DNA from: Durio zibethinus
Taxonomy: Eukaryota > Streptophyta > Magnoliopsida > Malvales > Malvaceae
Reading direction: 5' to 3'
NCBI RefSeq assembly: GCF_002303985.1
Contig: NW_019167937.1
Span: 18,858,995 to 18,922,994, forward strand
DNA: 64,000 nt
Shown here in pieces: positions 50,180 to 63,722 of this stretch. The notes beneath the pieces were generated by a model that was not told the DNA's origin, did not search any database, and was given only the letters and a program-made list of their open reading frames with translations. A program made the position numbers and the translations under genes. Positions within the stretch are counted from its first letter, which is position 1, and each line of letters opens with the position of its first letter.

Positions 50180-50300
50180 CAACACACGAAATGAGCGTGT
50201 GGGTGCTCAGCCGGCCAAAGTGGTCCCTTAAGCCTTCAGGTGAAGTTTCATGGCAAGATGACTTGTTTTCTATTTTTCACGATTTTCAAAAGTTTTTACG
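50180..50300 (+). repeat. Deletion junction B1 to module A
   Basis: CAGCCGGCCAAAGTGG joins directly to TCCCTTAAGCC of module A near 50222. The rest of B1, all of B2 and the head of A (about 290 bp) are missing, matching the 1487-bp interval from 49528 to 51015. Confidence 0.8.
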
Positions 50301-51014
50301 ATTCGGATTTTTTAAAATTTTTTCGGAAGGTTTTTTGGCCCCAAACTTGGTAGACGTGATCCTTGTATTTTTGTTGGCATGCACAAAAAAATTCAGCTAT
50401 AAACTCGAACTATACAAGATTTTGTGACCATTTGAAAAAAGTGTCCCCATTTCAGACACTTTAATGGCTACTAGCAGCAAACCTGTAAAATCTCAAATGC
50501 TCTTTAAGGGGCTGTGAGTTCTCAAGGTTTGATGAGAGATAGAGGGCCAATATAAGGGCCAAGTACCAGTACCCATCGCACATCATGTGCGCACACCCCC
50601 GGCCACTCCCGATCGTCGGAACCGCAATGCCGCCGGCCAGGTTCTCCGACGATGCCCGGTGATGGTGCCCCCGACGAAGAAAAATACGGCACCAGCACAT
50701 GCCTGAGCCCAGCATGTGCAGTCGAAACCCTCGGTCTGGTCCGATCTTAGATTGGGAATGAACTCCGTATGCGTAAGTCAACCCACGAAACGAGCGTGCG
50801 GGTGCTCAGCCGGTGAGAGGGGCGGGATGCGCAAGCCGGGGATCGGTCGGGTCCCCCTCGGCATGCTGCCGATCCTGCTGCCACAACCCTTGATCCGGTC
50901 TGATCTTAGACTGGGAATGAACTACGTATGCCTAAGCCAACCGATGAAACGAGCGGGTGGGCACTATGCCGGCCAGAGACGGGATGCGCAAGCCGTGGAC
51001 CGATAGGGTGGTAG

Positions 51015-52102
51015 GTGGGTTTAGGCACATCTTCATATTTCTATATGCGAATGGCATTTTTATGGCTTGTAAATTCATACAATGGTCCCTTAAGCCTTCA
51101 CGTGAAGTTTCATGGTAAGAGGACTCATTTTCTATTTTTTCACGATTTTTGAAACTTTTTGCAGTTCGGGATTTTTTTAAAATTTTTTCGAAAGGAGTTT
51201 TGGTTCAAAACTTGGTAGACGTGATCCTTGTATTTTTGTTGGCATGCACAAAAAAATTCAGCTAAAAACTCGAAGTGTATAAGATTTTGTGACCATTCGA
51301 AAAAAGTGTCCCCATTTCAGACACTTTAATGGCTACTGGTAGCAAACCTGTAAAATCTCAAATGCACATTAAGGGGGTGTGAGTTCTCGAGGTTTGATGA
51401 TGGAGAGGGGGCCAATATAAGGGTCAAGTACCAGCACCCATTGCACATCATGTGCGCACACTCCCCCCGGCCCCCCCGATCACCGGAACCTCAATGCCGT
51501 CGGTCAGGTTCTCCGGCGATGCTCCGACGATGTTGCCCCGACGAAGAAAAATGCGGCACCAGCACATGCCCGAGCCCAGCATGTGCTGTTACAACCCTCG
51601 GTCTGATCTGATCTTAGCCTGGGAATGAACTCTGTATGCTTAGACCGGGAATGAACTCCGTTTGCCTAGGTCAACGCATGGAACGAGCATGCGGGCGCTC
51701 AGCCGACCAGAGGGGCGGGATGCGCAAGCCGAGGATCGGTCGGGTCCCCCTTTGTGTGTTGCCGATCCTACTACCGCAACCCTCGGTTCGGTCCAATCTT
51801 AGACTGGAATGAACTCCGTATGCTTAGACTGGGAATGAACTCCGTATGCCTAGGTCAACCCACGAAACGAGCGTGCGGTCGATCAGCTGGCCAGAGGGGT
51901 GGGATGCGCAAGCCGGGGATCGGTCGAGTCCCTCTTTGCGTGCTACCAATCCTACTACTGCAACCCTCGGTCTGGTCCAATCTTGGACTGGGATTGAACT
52001 CCGTACGCCTAAGCCAATCGACGAAACGAGCGGGGCAGGCGGGTGGGCACTACGCCGGCCAGAGAGACGGGATGCGCAAGCTGTGGATCGATAGGGTGGT
52101 AG
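51015..52102 (+). repeat. Satellite monomer with three B modules (1088 bp)
   Basis: B modules start near 51593, 51778 and 51962. The length matches the other three-B monomers to within a few bases. Confidence 0.82.
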
Positions 52103-53330
52103 GTGGGTTTAGGCACATCTTCATATTTCTACGTGCCAAAGCCATTTTTATGGCTTGTAAATTCATACAATGGTCCCTTAAGCATTCACGTGAAGTTTCA
52201 TGGCAAGACGACTCGTTTTCTATTTTTCACGATTTTTGAAACTTTTTACGGTTTGAGATTTTTTTAAATTTGTTCGAAAGGAGTTTTGGGTCCAAACTTG
52301 GTAGACATGATACTTGTATTTTGTTGGCATGGACAATAAAATTCAGCTAAAAACTCGAAGTGTACAAGATTTTGAGACCATTTGAAAAAAGTGTCCCCAT
52401 TTCAGACATTTTAAAGGCTACTTGCAGCAAATCAGTAAGCTCTCAAATGCTCTTTAAGGGGGTGTGAGTTCTCGAGGATTGATGAGGGATAGGGGGCCAA
52501 TATAAGGGCCAAGTACCAGCACCCATCGCACATCATGTGCGCACCCCCCCGGCCCTCCCGATCGGCAGAACCCCACTGCCGCCGATCAGGTTCTCCGATG
52601 ATGCTCCGACGATGGTGCCCCGACGAAGAAAAATGTAGCACCAGCACATCCCCGAGCCCAGCATGTGCTGCTGCAACCCTCAGTCCGATCCAATCTTAGA
52701 CTAGGAATGAATTTCGTATGCTTAGACTGGGAATAAACTCCGTATGCCTAAGTCAACCCACAAAACGAGCGTGTGGGCGCTCAGCTGGCCAGAGGGGCGG
52801 GATGCGCAAGCCGGGGATCGGTCAGGTCCTCCTCTGCATGTTGCCGCAACCCTCGGTCTAGTCTGATCTTAGACTAGGAATGAACTCCGTATGCTTAGAC
52901 TGGGAATGAATTCCGTATGCCTAGGTCAACCCACAAAACGAGCGTGCGGGCGCTCAGCCGGCCAAATGGACGGGATGCGCAAGCTGGGGATCGGTCGGGT
53001 CCCCCTCTGCGTGTTGCTGATCCTACTCTGCAACCCTCACCCTAGTTCGATCTTAGACTGGGAATGAACTCTGTATGCCTAGGTCAGCCCACGAAATGAG
53101 CGTACGGTCAATCAGCTGGCCAGAGGGGCGGGATGCACAAGCCGGGGATCGATCGGGTCCCCTTCTGCGTGCTGTCAATCCTGCTGCCATAACCCTTGGT
53201 CTGGTCTGATCTTAGACTGGGAATGAACTTCGTATGCCTAAGCCCACCAACAAAATGAGCGGGCGGGCGGGTGGGCACTACGCTGGCCAGAAAGACGGTA
53301 AGCGCAAGCCGTGGATCGATAGGGTGGTAA
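52103..53330 (+). repeat. Satellite monomer with four B modules (1228 bp)
   Basis: B cores (TTAGACT-GGAATGAA) occur near 52696/52722, 52865/52891, 53053 and 53214, with 161-169 bp between modules. It follows directly on a three-B monomer. Confidence 0.82.
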
Positions 53331-54222
53331 GTGGGTTTAGGCACATCTTCATATTTCTACGTGCCAATGCCATTTTTATGGCTTGTAAATTCATACAATG
53401 GTCCCTTAAGCCTTCACGTGAAGTTTCATGGCAAGACGACTCATTTTTTATTTTTCATGATTTTTGAAACTTTTTACGGTTCAAGATTTTTTAAAATTTT
53501 TTCAGAAGGAGTTTTGGCCCCAAACTTGGTAGACGTGATCCTTGAATTTTTTTTGGCACGGACAAAAAAATTTAGCTAAAAACTTGAAGCGTACAAGATT
53601 TTGTGACCATTTGAAAAAAGTGTCCCCATTTTAGACAGTTTAAAGGCTACTGGCAACAAACCGATAAGATCTCAAATGCTCTTTAAGGGGGTGTGAGTTC
53701 TCAAGGTTTGATGTGGGGTAGGGGGCCAATATAAGGGCCAAGTACCAGCACCCATCACACATCATGTGCGCACACCCCCCGGCCCCTCGGATCGCTGGAA
53801 CCCCAACACTGCCGGTCAGGTTCTCCGATGATAGTGCCCCGGTGAAGAAAAATGTAGCACCAGCACATGCCCGAGCCCAGAATGTGCTGTTGTAACCCTC
53901 GGTCCAATCCGATCTTAGACTGGAAATGAACTCCGTACGCTTAGACTGGGAATGAACTCCGTATGCCTAAGTCAACCCATGAAACAAACATGCGGGCGCT
54001 CAGCCGGCCAGAGTGGCAGGATGCGCAAGCTGGGGATCGATCAGGTCCCCATCTGCGTGCTGGCAATCTTGCTACCACAACCCTCGGTCCAGTCCAATCT
54101 TAGACTGGGAATGAACTCCATATGCCTAAGCCAACCGACGAAACGAGCGGGCGGGCGGGCGCGCGGGAACTACGCCGGCGAGAGAGACGGGATGGGCAAG
54201 CCGCGGATCGGTAGGGTGGTAG

Positions 54223-54964
54223 GTGGGTTTAAGCACATCTTCATATTTCTACGTGCCAATGCCATTTTTATGGCTTGTAAATTCATACAATGGTCCCTTA
54301 AGCCTTCACGTGAAGTTTCATGGCGAGATGACTCGTTTTCTATTTTTCACGATTTTTAAAACCTTTTACGATTCGGGATCTTTTAAAAATTTTTTGGAAG
54401 GAGTTTTGGCCCCAAACTTGGTAAACGTTATCCTTGTATTTTTGTTGGCATGCACAAAAAAATTCAGCTAAAAACTCGAAGTGTACAAGATTTTGTGACC
54501 ATTTGAAAAAAGTGTCGCCATTTCAGACACTTTAATTGCTACTGGCAGCAAACTTGTAAAATCTCAAATGCTCTTTAAGGGGGTGTGAGTTCTCGAGGTT
54601 TGATGAGGGATAGGGGGCCAATATAAGGGCCAAGTTCCAGCACCCATCGCACATCATGTGCGCACAACCCCCCGGCCCCCCCGATGGTCGAAACCCCAAT
54701 GCCGCCGGTCAGGTTCTCCCGCGATGCTCCGGTGATGGTGCCCCAAAGAAAAATGCGACACCAGCACATACCCGAGCCCAGCATGTGCTACCGCAACCCT
54801 TGGTTCGGTCTGATCTTAGACTTGGAATGAACTCCGTATGCTTAAACTGGGAATGAACTCCGTATGCCTAAGTCGACCAACGAAACGAACGAGCGGGCGG
54901 GCGGGCGGGCACTACGCCGGCCAGAGAGACGGGATGCGCAAGCCGTGGATCAATAGGGTGGTAG
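54223..54964 (+). repeat. Satellite monomer with a single B module (742 bp)
   Basis: After the duplicated 26-bp core, CCTAAGTCGACCAACG is a B1/B2 hybrid leading into the GGGC tract. In addition about 45 bp are missing in the following monomer near 55095-55115, where the TTTTCAAAA stretch joins TTTTTTTGGAAGG. Confidence 0.8.
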
Positions 54965-56719
54965 GTGGGTTTAGGCACATCTTCATATTTCTGCATGCCA
55001 ATGCCATTTTTATGACTTGTAAATTCATACAATGGTCCCTTAAGCCTTCACCTGAAGTTTCATGGCAAGACGACTCATTTTCTATTTTTCACGATTTTCA
55101 AAATTTTTTTGGAAGGAGTTTTGGCCCCAAACTTGGTAGATGTGATCCTTTTATTTTTTTTGGCATGCAAAAAAAAATTCAGCTAAAACCTCGAAGTGTA
55201 CAAGATTTTGTGACCATTTGAAAAAAATGTCCCCATTTCAAACACTTTAATGGCTACTGGCAGCAAACCTGGAAAATGTCAAATGCCCTTTAATGGGGTG
55301 TGAGTGCTTGAGGTTTGATGAGGGATAGGGGGCCAATATAAGGGCCAAGTATCAGCACCCATCGCACAGCATGTGCGCACACCCCCCGGCCCCCCGATCG
55401 TCGGAACCCCAATGCCGCCCGTCAAGTTCTCCGACGATGGTGCCCAGTGAAGAAAAATATGGCACCAGCACATGGTCGAGCCCAGCATGTGCTGCTGCAA
55501 CCCTTGGTCTGATCCGATCTTAGACTGGGAATGAACTCCGTATGCTTAGACTAGGAATGAACTTCGTATGCCTAAGTCAACCCACGAAACGAGCGTGCGG
55601 GTGCTCAACCGACCAGAGGGGCAGGATGCGCAAGCTGTGGATCGATCGGGTCCCCCTCTGTGTGCTACCAATCCTACTGCCGTAACCCTCGATCTGGTCA
55701 TATCTTAGACTGGGAAGGAACTCCGTATGCCTAAGCCGACCGATGAAACGATCAGGCGGGTGGGCACTACGCCGGCCAGAGAGACGGGATGCGCAAGCCG
55801 TGGATCGATAGAGTGGTAGGTGGGTTTACGTACATTTCATATTTCTACGTGCCAATGCCATTTTTATGGCTTGTAAATTCATACAATGGTCCCTTAAGCC
55901 TTCACGTGAAGTTTCATGGCAAGATGACTTGTTTTCTATTTTTCATGATTTTTGAAACTTTTTGAGGTTTGGGATTTTTTAAAATTTTTTTGGAAGGATA
56001 TTTGGCCCCAAACTTGGTAGACGTGATCCTTGTATTTTTGTTGGCATGCAAAAAAAAAATTCAGCTAAAAACTTGAAGTGTATAAGATTTTGTGACCATT
56101 TGAAAAAAGTGTCCCCATTTTCAGACACTTTAGTGGCTACTAGAAGCAAACCTATAAAATCTCAAATGCTCTTTAAAGGGGTGTCAGTTCTCAAGGTTTG
56201 ATGAGGGATAGGGTGCCAATATAAGGGCCAAGTACCAGCACCCATCACACATCATGTGCGCACACTCCCCCCCGGCCCCCCCGATCGCCGGAACCCCAAT
56301 GCCGTCGGTCAGGTTCTCCGGTGATGCTCTGGCGATGGTGCCCCGACGAAGAAAAATGTGGCACCAGCACATGCCCGAGCCCAGCATGTCCTGTCGTAAC
56401 CCTCGGTCTGGTCCGATCTTAGATTGGGAATGAACTCCGTATGCTTAGACTGGGAATGAACTCTGTATGCCTAAGTCAACCCACGAAACGAGCGTGCGGG
56501 CGCTCAGTCGGCCAGAGGGCCAGGATGAGCAAGCCAGGGATTAGCTGGGTCCCCTTTTGCGTGCTGCCTATCTTGCTACCGCAACCCTTGGTCTGTTCCG
56601 ATCTTAGATGGGAATGAACTCCGTATGCCTAAGCCAACCGATGAAACGAGCGGGCGGGGGCGGGCACTACGCCGGCCAGGGAGACGTAATGCGCAAGTCG
56701 TGGATCGATAGGATGGTAG

Positions 56720-58488
56720 GTGGGTTTAGGCACATCTTCATATTTCTGCGTGCCAATGCCATTTTTATGGCTTGTAAATTCATACAATGGTCCCTTAAGC
56801 CTTCACATGAAGTTTCATGGCAAGACGACTCGTTTTCTATTTTTCAAGATTTTTGAAACTTTTTGCGGTTCGGGATTTTTTAAAATTTTTTCGAAAGGAG
56901 TTTTGGGGACAAACTTGGTAGATGTGATCCTTGTATTTTTATTGGCATGCACAAAAAAATTCAGCTAAAAACTCGAAGTGTACAAGATTTTGTGACCATT
57001 TAAAAAAAAGTGTCCCCATTTCAGACACTTTAATGGTTACTGGCAGCAAACCTGTAAAATCTCAAATGCTCTTTAAGGGGGTGTGAGTTTTTGAGGTTTC
57101 ATGAGGGATAGGGGGACAATATAAGGGCCAAGTACGAGCACCCATCGCACATCATGTGTGCACACCCCCTGATAGTCAGAACCCCAATGCCGTCGATCAG
57201 GTTCTCCAGCGATGCTCCGACGATGGTGCCCCGGTGAAGAAAAATGTTTCACCAGCACATTCCCGAGCCTAGCATGTGCTGCCACAACCCTCAGTCTGGT
57301 CTGATCTTAGACTGGGAATGATCTCTGTATGCTTAGACTGGGAATGAACTCCGTATGCCTAAGTCAACCCATGAAATGAGCGTGCGGGCGCTCAGCCGGC
57401 CAGCGGGGCAGGATGTGCAAGCCAGGGATCGGTCGGGTCCCCCTCTATGTGCTGCCGATCCTGCTACCACAACCCTCAGTCTGGTCCAATCTTAGACTGG
57501 GAATGAACTCCGTATGCCTAAGCCAACCGACGAAACGAGCGGGTGGGCGGGGCACTACGCCGGCCAGAGAGATAGGATGCGCAAGCCATGGATCGATAGG
57601 GTGGTGGGTGGGTTTAGGCACATCTTCATAATTCTGCATGCCAATGCCATTTTTATGGCTTGTAAATTCATACAATGGTCCCTTAAGCCTTGACTTGAAG
57701 TTTCATGGCAAGACGACTCATTTTCTATTTTTCACGATTTTTGAAACTTTTCACGGTTCGGGATTTTTTTAAAATTTTTTTAGAAGGAGTTTTGACCCCA
57801 AACTTGGTAGACGTGATCTTTGTATTTTTGTTGGCATGCACAAAAAAATTCAGCTAAAGAGTCGAAGTGTACAAGATTTTCTGACCATTTGAAAAAAGTA
57901 TCCCCATTTCAGACACTTTAATGGCTACTGGCAGCAAACCTGTAAAATCTCAAATGCTCTTTAAGGGGGTGTGAGTTCTCAAGGTTTGATGAGGGACAGG
58001 GGGCCAATATAAGGGCCAAGTAGCAGCATCCAACGCGCATCATGTGCGCACACCCCCCGGGCCCCCCCGATTGCCGGAACCCCAATGCCGCCCGTCAAGT
58101 TCTCGGGCGATGGTGCCCCGACGAAGAAAAATACGGCACCAGCACATGCCCGTGCCCAGCATGTGCTACCGCAACCCTCAGTCTGATCTGATCTTAGACT
58201 GGGAATGAACTCTGGGAATGAACTCCATATGCCTAAGTCAACCCATGAAATGATCGTGCGGGTGCTCAGCAGGCCAGAGGGGCGGGATGCACAACCCGTG
58301 GATCGGTCGGGTCCCCCTCTGTGTGCTACCGATCCTGCTGCCGCAACCCTCGATCTGGTCATATCTTAGACTGGGAATGAACTCTGTATGCCTAAGCCAA
58401 CCGACAAAACGAGCGGGCGGGCGGGCGGGTGAGCACTACGCCGACCAGAGATACGGGATGCGCAAGCCGTGGATCGATAGAGTGGTAG
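56720..58488 (+). repeat. Two-monomer higher-order unit, copy 1
   Basis: Shares private variants in the same order with 58489-60248: GGGGACAAACTTGGTAGATGT, CATTTAAAAAAAAGTGTCC, AAGTACGAGCACC, a C-run tract lacking GGCC, GGGAATGATCTC, GGCCAGCGGGGC, and CTTGACTTGAAG in the second monomer. Period 1769-1773 bp. Confidence 0.8.
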
Positions 58489-60248
58489 GTGGGTTTAGGC
58501 ACATCTTCATATTTCTGCATGCCAATGCCATTTTGATGGCTTGTAAATTCATACAGTGGTCCCTTAAGCCTTCACGTGAAGTTTCATGGCAAGACGACTC
58601 ATTTTCTATTTTTCACGATTTTTGAAACTTTTTACGGTTCGGGATTTTTTTAAATTTTTTCGGAAGGAGTGTTGGGGACAAACTTGGTAGATGTCATCCT
58701 TGTATTTTTGTTGGCATGCACAAAAAAATTCAGCTAAAAACTCGAAGTGTACAAGATCTTGTGACGATTTAAAAAAAAGTGTCCCCATTTCAAACACTTT
58801 AATGGCTACTGGCAGCAAACCTGTAAAATCTCAAATGCTCTTTAAGGGAGTGTGAGTTCTCAAGGTTTGATGAGGGATAGGAGGCCAATATAAGGGCCAA
58901 GTACGAGCACCTATCGCACATCATGTGCGTACACCCCCCCGATCGTCGGAACCCCAATGTCGTCGATCAGGTTCTCCTGTGATGCTCCGACGATGGTTCC
59001 CCAGCGAAGAAAAATGTTGCACCAGCACATGCTCGAGCCCAGCTTGTGCTACCGCAACCCTCGGTCCGGTCCGATCTTAGACTGGGAATGATCTCCGTAT
59101 GCTTAGACTGGGAATGAACTCGGTATGCCTAAGTCAACCCACGAAATGAGCGTGCAGTCACTCAGCCGGCCAGCGGGGCGGGATGTGTAAGCCGAGGATC
59201 GATCGGGTCCCCCTCTGTGTGCTACCGATCCTGCTGCTGCAACCCTCGGTCTGGTCTGATCTTAGACTGGGAATGAACTCCGTATGCCTAAGCCAACCGA
59301 CGAAACGAGCGGACGGGCGGGCGAGCACTATGCCGGCCAGAGAGACGAGATGTGCAAGCCGTGGATCGATAGGGTGGTAGGTGGGTTTAGGCACATCTTC
59401 ATATTTTGATGGCTTTTAAATTCATACAATGGTCCCTTAAGCCTTGACTTGAAGTTTCATGGCAAGATGACTCGTTTTCTATTTTTCACGATTTTGAAAT
59501 TTTTTGCGTTTCAAGATTTTTTAAAATTTTTTCTGTAGGTGTTTTGGCCCCAAACTTGGTAGACGTGATCCTTGTATTTTTGTTGGCATGCAAAAAAAAT
59601 TCAGCCAAAAACTCGAAGTGTACAAGATTTTGTGACCATTTGAAAAATGTGTCCCCATTTAAGACACTTTAATGGCTACTGGCAGCAAACCTGTAAAACC
59701 TCAAATGCTCTTTAAGGGGGTGTGAGTTCTTGAGGTTTGATGAGGGATAGGGGGCCAATATAAGGGCCAAGTACCAGCACCCATCACACATCATGTGCGC
59801 ACACCCCCCGGCCCACTCGATTGCCGAAACCCCAATCTCGCCGGATAGGTTCTCCGGCGATGCTCTGGCGATGGTGCCCCGACGAAGAGAAATGCGGCAC
59901 CAGCACATGTCCGAGCCCAGCATGTGCTGCCGCAACCCTCGGTGCAGTCCAATCTTAGACTGGGAATGAACTCCATATGCTTAGACTTGGAATGAACTCG
60001 TATGCCTAAGTCAACCCACGAAACGAGTGTGCGGGCGCTCAGCCGATCAGAGGGGCGGGATGTGCAAGCAAGGGATTGGCTGGGTCCCCCTCCGTGTGCG
60101 GCCGATCCTGCTGCTATAACCCTCGATCCGGTCCGATCTTAGACTGGTAATGAACTACGTATGCCTAAGCCAACCGACAAAACAAACGGGCGGGCACTAC
60201 GCCGGCCAGAGAGATGGATGCGCAAGCCGTGGATCGATAGGGTGGTAG
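58489..60248 (+). repeat. Two-monomer higher-order unit, copy 2
   Basis: The same ordered set of variants as in 56720-58488, at 58672, 58769, 58900, 58933, 59088, 59169 and 59450. The second monomer also has a small deletion (ATATTTTGATGGC near 59403) absent from copy 1. Confidence 0.8.
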
Positions 60249-61153
60249 GTGGGTTTAGGTACATCTTCATATTTCTGCGTGCCAATGCCATTTTTATGGC
60301 TTGTAAATTCATACAATGGTCCCTTAAGCCTTCACCTGAAGTTTCATGGCAAGACTACTCGTTTTCAATTTTTCAACGATTTTCGAAAACTTTTTGCGGT
60401 TCGGGATTTTTTAAACTTTTTTCGGAAGGAGTTTTCGCCCCAAACTTGGTAGACGTGATCCTTGTATTTTTGTTGGCATGCACAAAACAATTCAGCTAAA
60501 AACTCGAAGTGTACAAGATTTTGTGACCATTTGAAAAAAGTGTCCCAATTTTCAGACACTTTAATGGCTACTGGCAGCAAACCTGTAAAATCTCAAATGC
60601 TCTTTAAGGGGGTGTGAGTTCTCGAGTTTTCATGAGGGATAGGGGGCCAATATAAGTAACAAGTACCAGCACCCATCGCACATCATGTGCGCACAGCCCC
60701 CAGGCCCCCCGATTGCAGGAACCCTAATGCCGTCGGTCAGGTTCTCCGATGATGCCCCGACGATGGTGCCCCGGCGAAGAAAAATACGGCACCAGCACAT
60801 GCCCGAGCCTAGCATGTGCTACCACAACCCTCGGTCCGGTCCGATCTTAGACTGGGAATGAACTCCGTATGCTTAGACTGGGAATGAACTCCGTATGCCT
60901 AAGTCAACCCATGAAACGAGCGTGCGGGTGCTCAACAGGCCAGAGGGGCGGGATGCGCAAGCCAGGCATCGGTCGGGTCCCCCTTTGCGTGCTGCCGATC
61001 CTACTGCCACAACCCTAGGTCCAATCCAAGCTTAGACTGGGAATGAACTCCGTATGCCTAAGCCAACCGACGAAACGAGCTAGCGGACGGACGGGCGGCC
61101 ACTACGCCAACCAGAGAGATGGGTGCGCAGGCCGTGGATCGATAGGGTGGTAG

Positions 61154-62905
61154 GTGGGATTAGGCACATCTTCATATTTTTGCATGCCAATGCCATTTTT
61201 ATGGCTTGTAAATTCATACAATGGTGCCTTAAGCCTTCACGTGAAGTTTCATGGCAAGACGACTCATTTTCTATTTTTCATGATTTTCGAAACTTTTTAC
61301 GGTTCGGGATTTTTTAAAATTTTTTCAGAATAATTTTTGGGCCCAAACATGGTAGACTTGATCCCTGTATTTTTGTTGGCATGCACAAAAAAATTCAGCT
61401 AAAAACTCAAAGTGTACAAGATTTTGTGACCATTTGAAAAAAGTGTCCCCATTTCAGACACTTTAATGGCTACTAGCAACAAACCTATAAAATCTCAAAT
61501 GCTCTTTAAGGGGGTGTGAGTTCTCGAGGTTTGATGAGAGATAGGGGGCCAATATAAGGGCCAAGTACTAGCACCCATCGCATATCCTGTGTGCACACCC
61601 CTCCGCCCCCCCGATCGTCAGAACCCCAATGCTGCCAGTCAGGTTCTCCGGCGATGCACCGGCAACGGTGCCCCGACGAAGAAAAATACGGCACCAGCAC
61701 ATGCCTGAGCCAAGCATTTGCTATCGCAACCCTCAGTCTAGTCTGATCTTAGACTGGGAATGAACTCCGTATGCCTAAGTCAACCCACTAAACGAGCGTA
61801 CGGGCGCTCAGCCGGCCAAAGGGGCGGGATGCGCAAGTCGGGGATCGGCGGGGCCCCCCTCTACGTGCTCCCAAACCTGCTACCGTAACCCTTGGTCTGA
61901 TCCGATCTTAGACTGGGAATGAACTCTGTATGCCTAAGCCAACCGACGAAACGAGTGGGCGGGCGAGCGGGCGGGCACAACGCCGGCCAGAGAGACGAGA
62001 TGCGCAAGCCGTGGATCAGTAGGGTGGTTGGTGGGTTTAGGCACATCTTCATATTTCTGTGTGCCAATGCCATTTTTATGGCTTGTAAATTCATACAATG
62101 GTCCTTTAAGCCTTCACGTGCAGTTTCATGGCAAGACGACTCGTTTTCTATTTTTCATGATTTTTGAAACTTTTTAAGGTTCGTGATTTTTTAAAATTTT
62201 TTCGGAAAGATTTTTGGCCCCAATCTTGCTAGACATGATCCTTGTATTTTTGTTGGCATGCACAAACAAATTCAGCTAAAAACTCGAAGTGTTCAAGATT
62301 TTGTGACCATTTGAAAAAAGTGTCCCCTTTTCAGACACTTTAGTGGCTACTGGCAGCAAACCTGTAAAATCTCAAATGCTCTTTAAGGGAGTGTGAGTTC
62401 TCGAGGTTTGATGAGGGATAGGGGGCCAATATAAGGGCCAAGTACCAGCACCCATCGCACATCATGTGCGCACACCCCCCCGACCCCCTATCGTCGGAAC
62501 CCCAATGCTGCAGTCAGGTTCTCCGGCGATGCACCGGCAACGGTGCCCCGACGAAGAAAAATGCGGCTCCAGCACATGTCTGAACCCAGCATGTGCTACC
62601 GTAACCCTCGGTCTGGTCCGTTCTTAGACTGGGAATGAACTCCAAATGCCTAAGTCAACCCACGAAACGATCGTGCGAGCACTCAGCAGGCCAAAGGGGC
62701 GGGATGCGCAAGTCGGGGATCGGCCTGGTCCCCCTCTACGTGCTACCGATCCTGCTGCCGCAACCCTTAGTCTGGTTCGATCTTAGACTGGGAATGAACT
62801 CCATATGGCTAAGCCAATAGACGAAACGAGTGGGCGAGCTGGCGGGCGGGCACTACGACGGCCAGAGAGACTGAATGCCCAAGCCATGGATCGATAGGGT
62901 GGTAG
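61154..62905 (+). repeat. Two adjacent sister monomers
   Basis: Monomers headed at 61154 and 62031 share GCGATGCACCGGCAACGG in module C (near 61650 and 62528) and GCAAGTCGGGGATCGGC with CTCTACGTGCT in B1, all non-consensus. Confidence 0.7.
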
Positions 62906-63695
62906 GTGGGTTTGGGCATATCTTCATATTTCTGCGTGCCATTACCATTTTTATGGCTTGTAAATTCATACAATGGTCCCTTAAGCCTTCACATGAAGTT
63001 TCATGGCAAGACGACTCATTTTCTATTTTTCATGATTTTTGAAATTTTTGTGGTTCTCGATTTTTTAAAATTTTTTCGGAAGGAGTTTTGGTGCCAAACT
63101 TGGTAGACGTGATCCTTGTATTTTTATTGGCATGCACAAAAAAATTCATTTGAAAACTCGAAGTGTATAAGATTTTTGTGACCATTTGAAAAAAGTGTCC
63201 CTATTTCAGACACTTTAATGGCAATTGGCAGCAAACCTGTAAAATCTCAAATGCTCTTTAAGGGTGTGTGAGTTCTCGAGGTTTGATGAGGGATAGGGGG
63301 CCAATATAAGGGCCAAGTACCAGCACCCATCGCACATCATGTGCGCACACCCCCCCGTCCCCCCCGATCGCCGAAACCCCAATGCCGTCGGTCATGTTCT
63401 CCGACGATGCTCTGACGAAGAAAAATGCGACACCAGCACATGCCTGAGCCCAGCACGTGCTGCCGCAACCCTCGGTACAGTTCGATCTTAGACTGGGAAT
63501 GAACTTCGTATGCCTAAGTCAACCCACGAAATGACCGTGCGGGCGCTCAGCCAGCCAGAGGGGCGGGATGCACAAGCCGAGCATCGGTCGGGTCCCCTTC
63601 TGTATGCTGTCGATCCTGCTACCACAACACTTGGTCCAGTCCAATCTTAGACTGGGAATGAACTTCGTATGCCTAAGCCAACCGATGAAATGAGC

Positions 63696-63722
63696 GGGCG
63701 GGCGGGCGGGCGGGCGGGTGGG
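63696..63722 (+). repeat. GGGC tract, seven G-triplets
   Basis: The longest tract I noticed in the window: seven GGG runs separated by single bases (C, then one T). It fits the G-quadruplex motif on the + strand. Module C carries C-runs, so the opposite strand also has G-runs about 0.6 kb away in each monomer. Confidence 0.85.
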
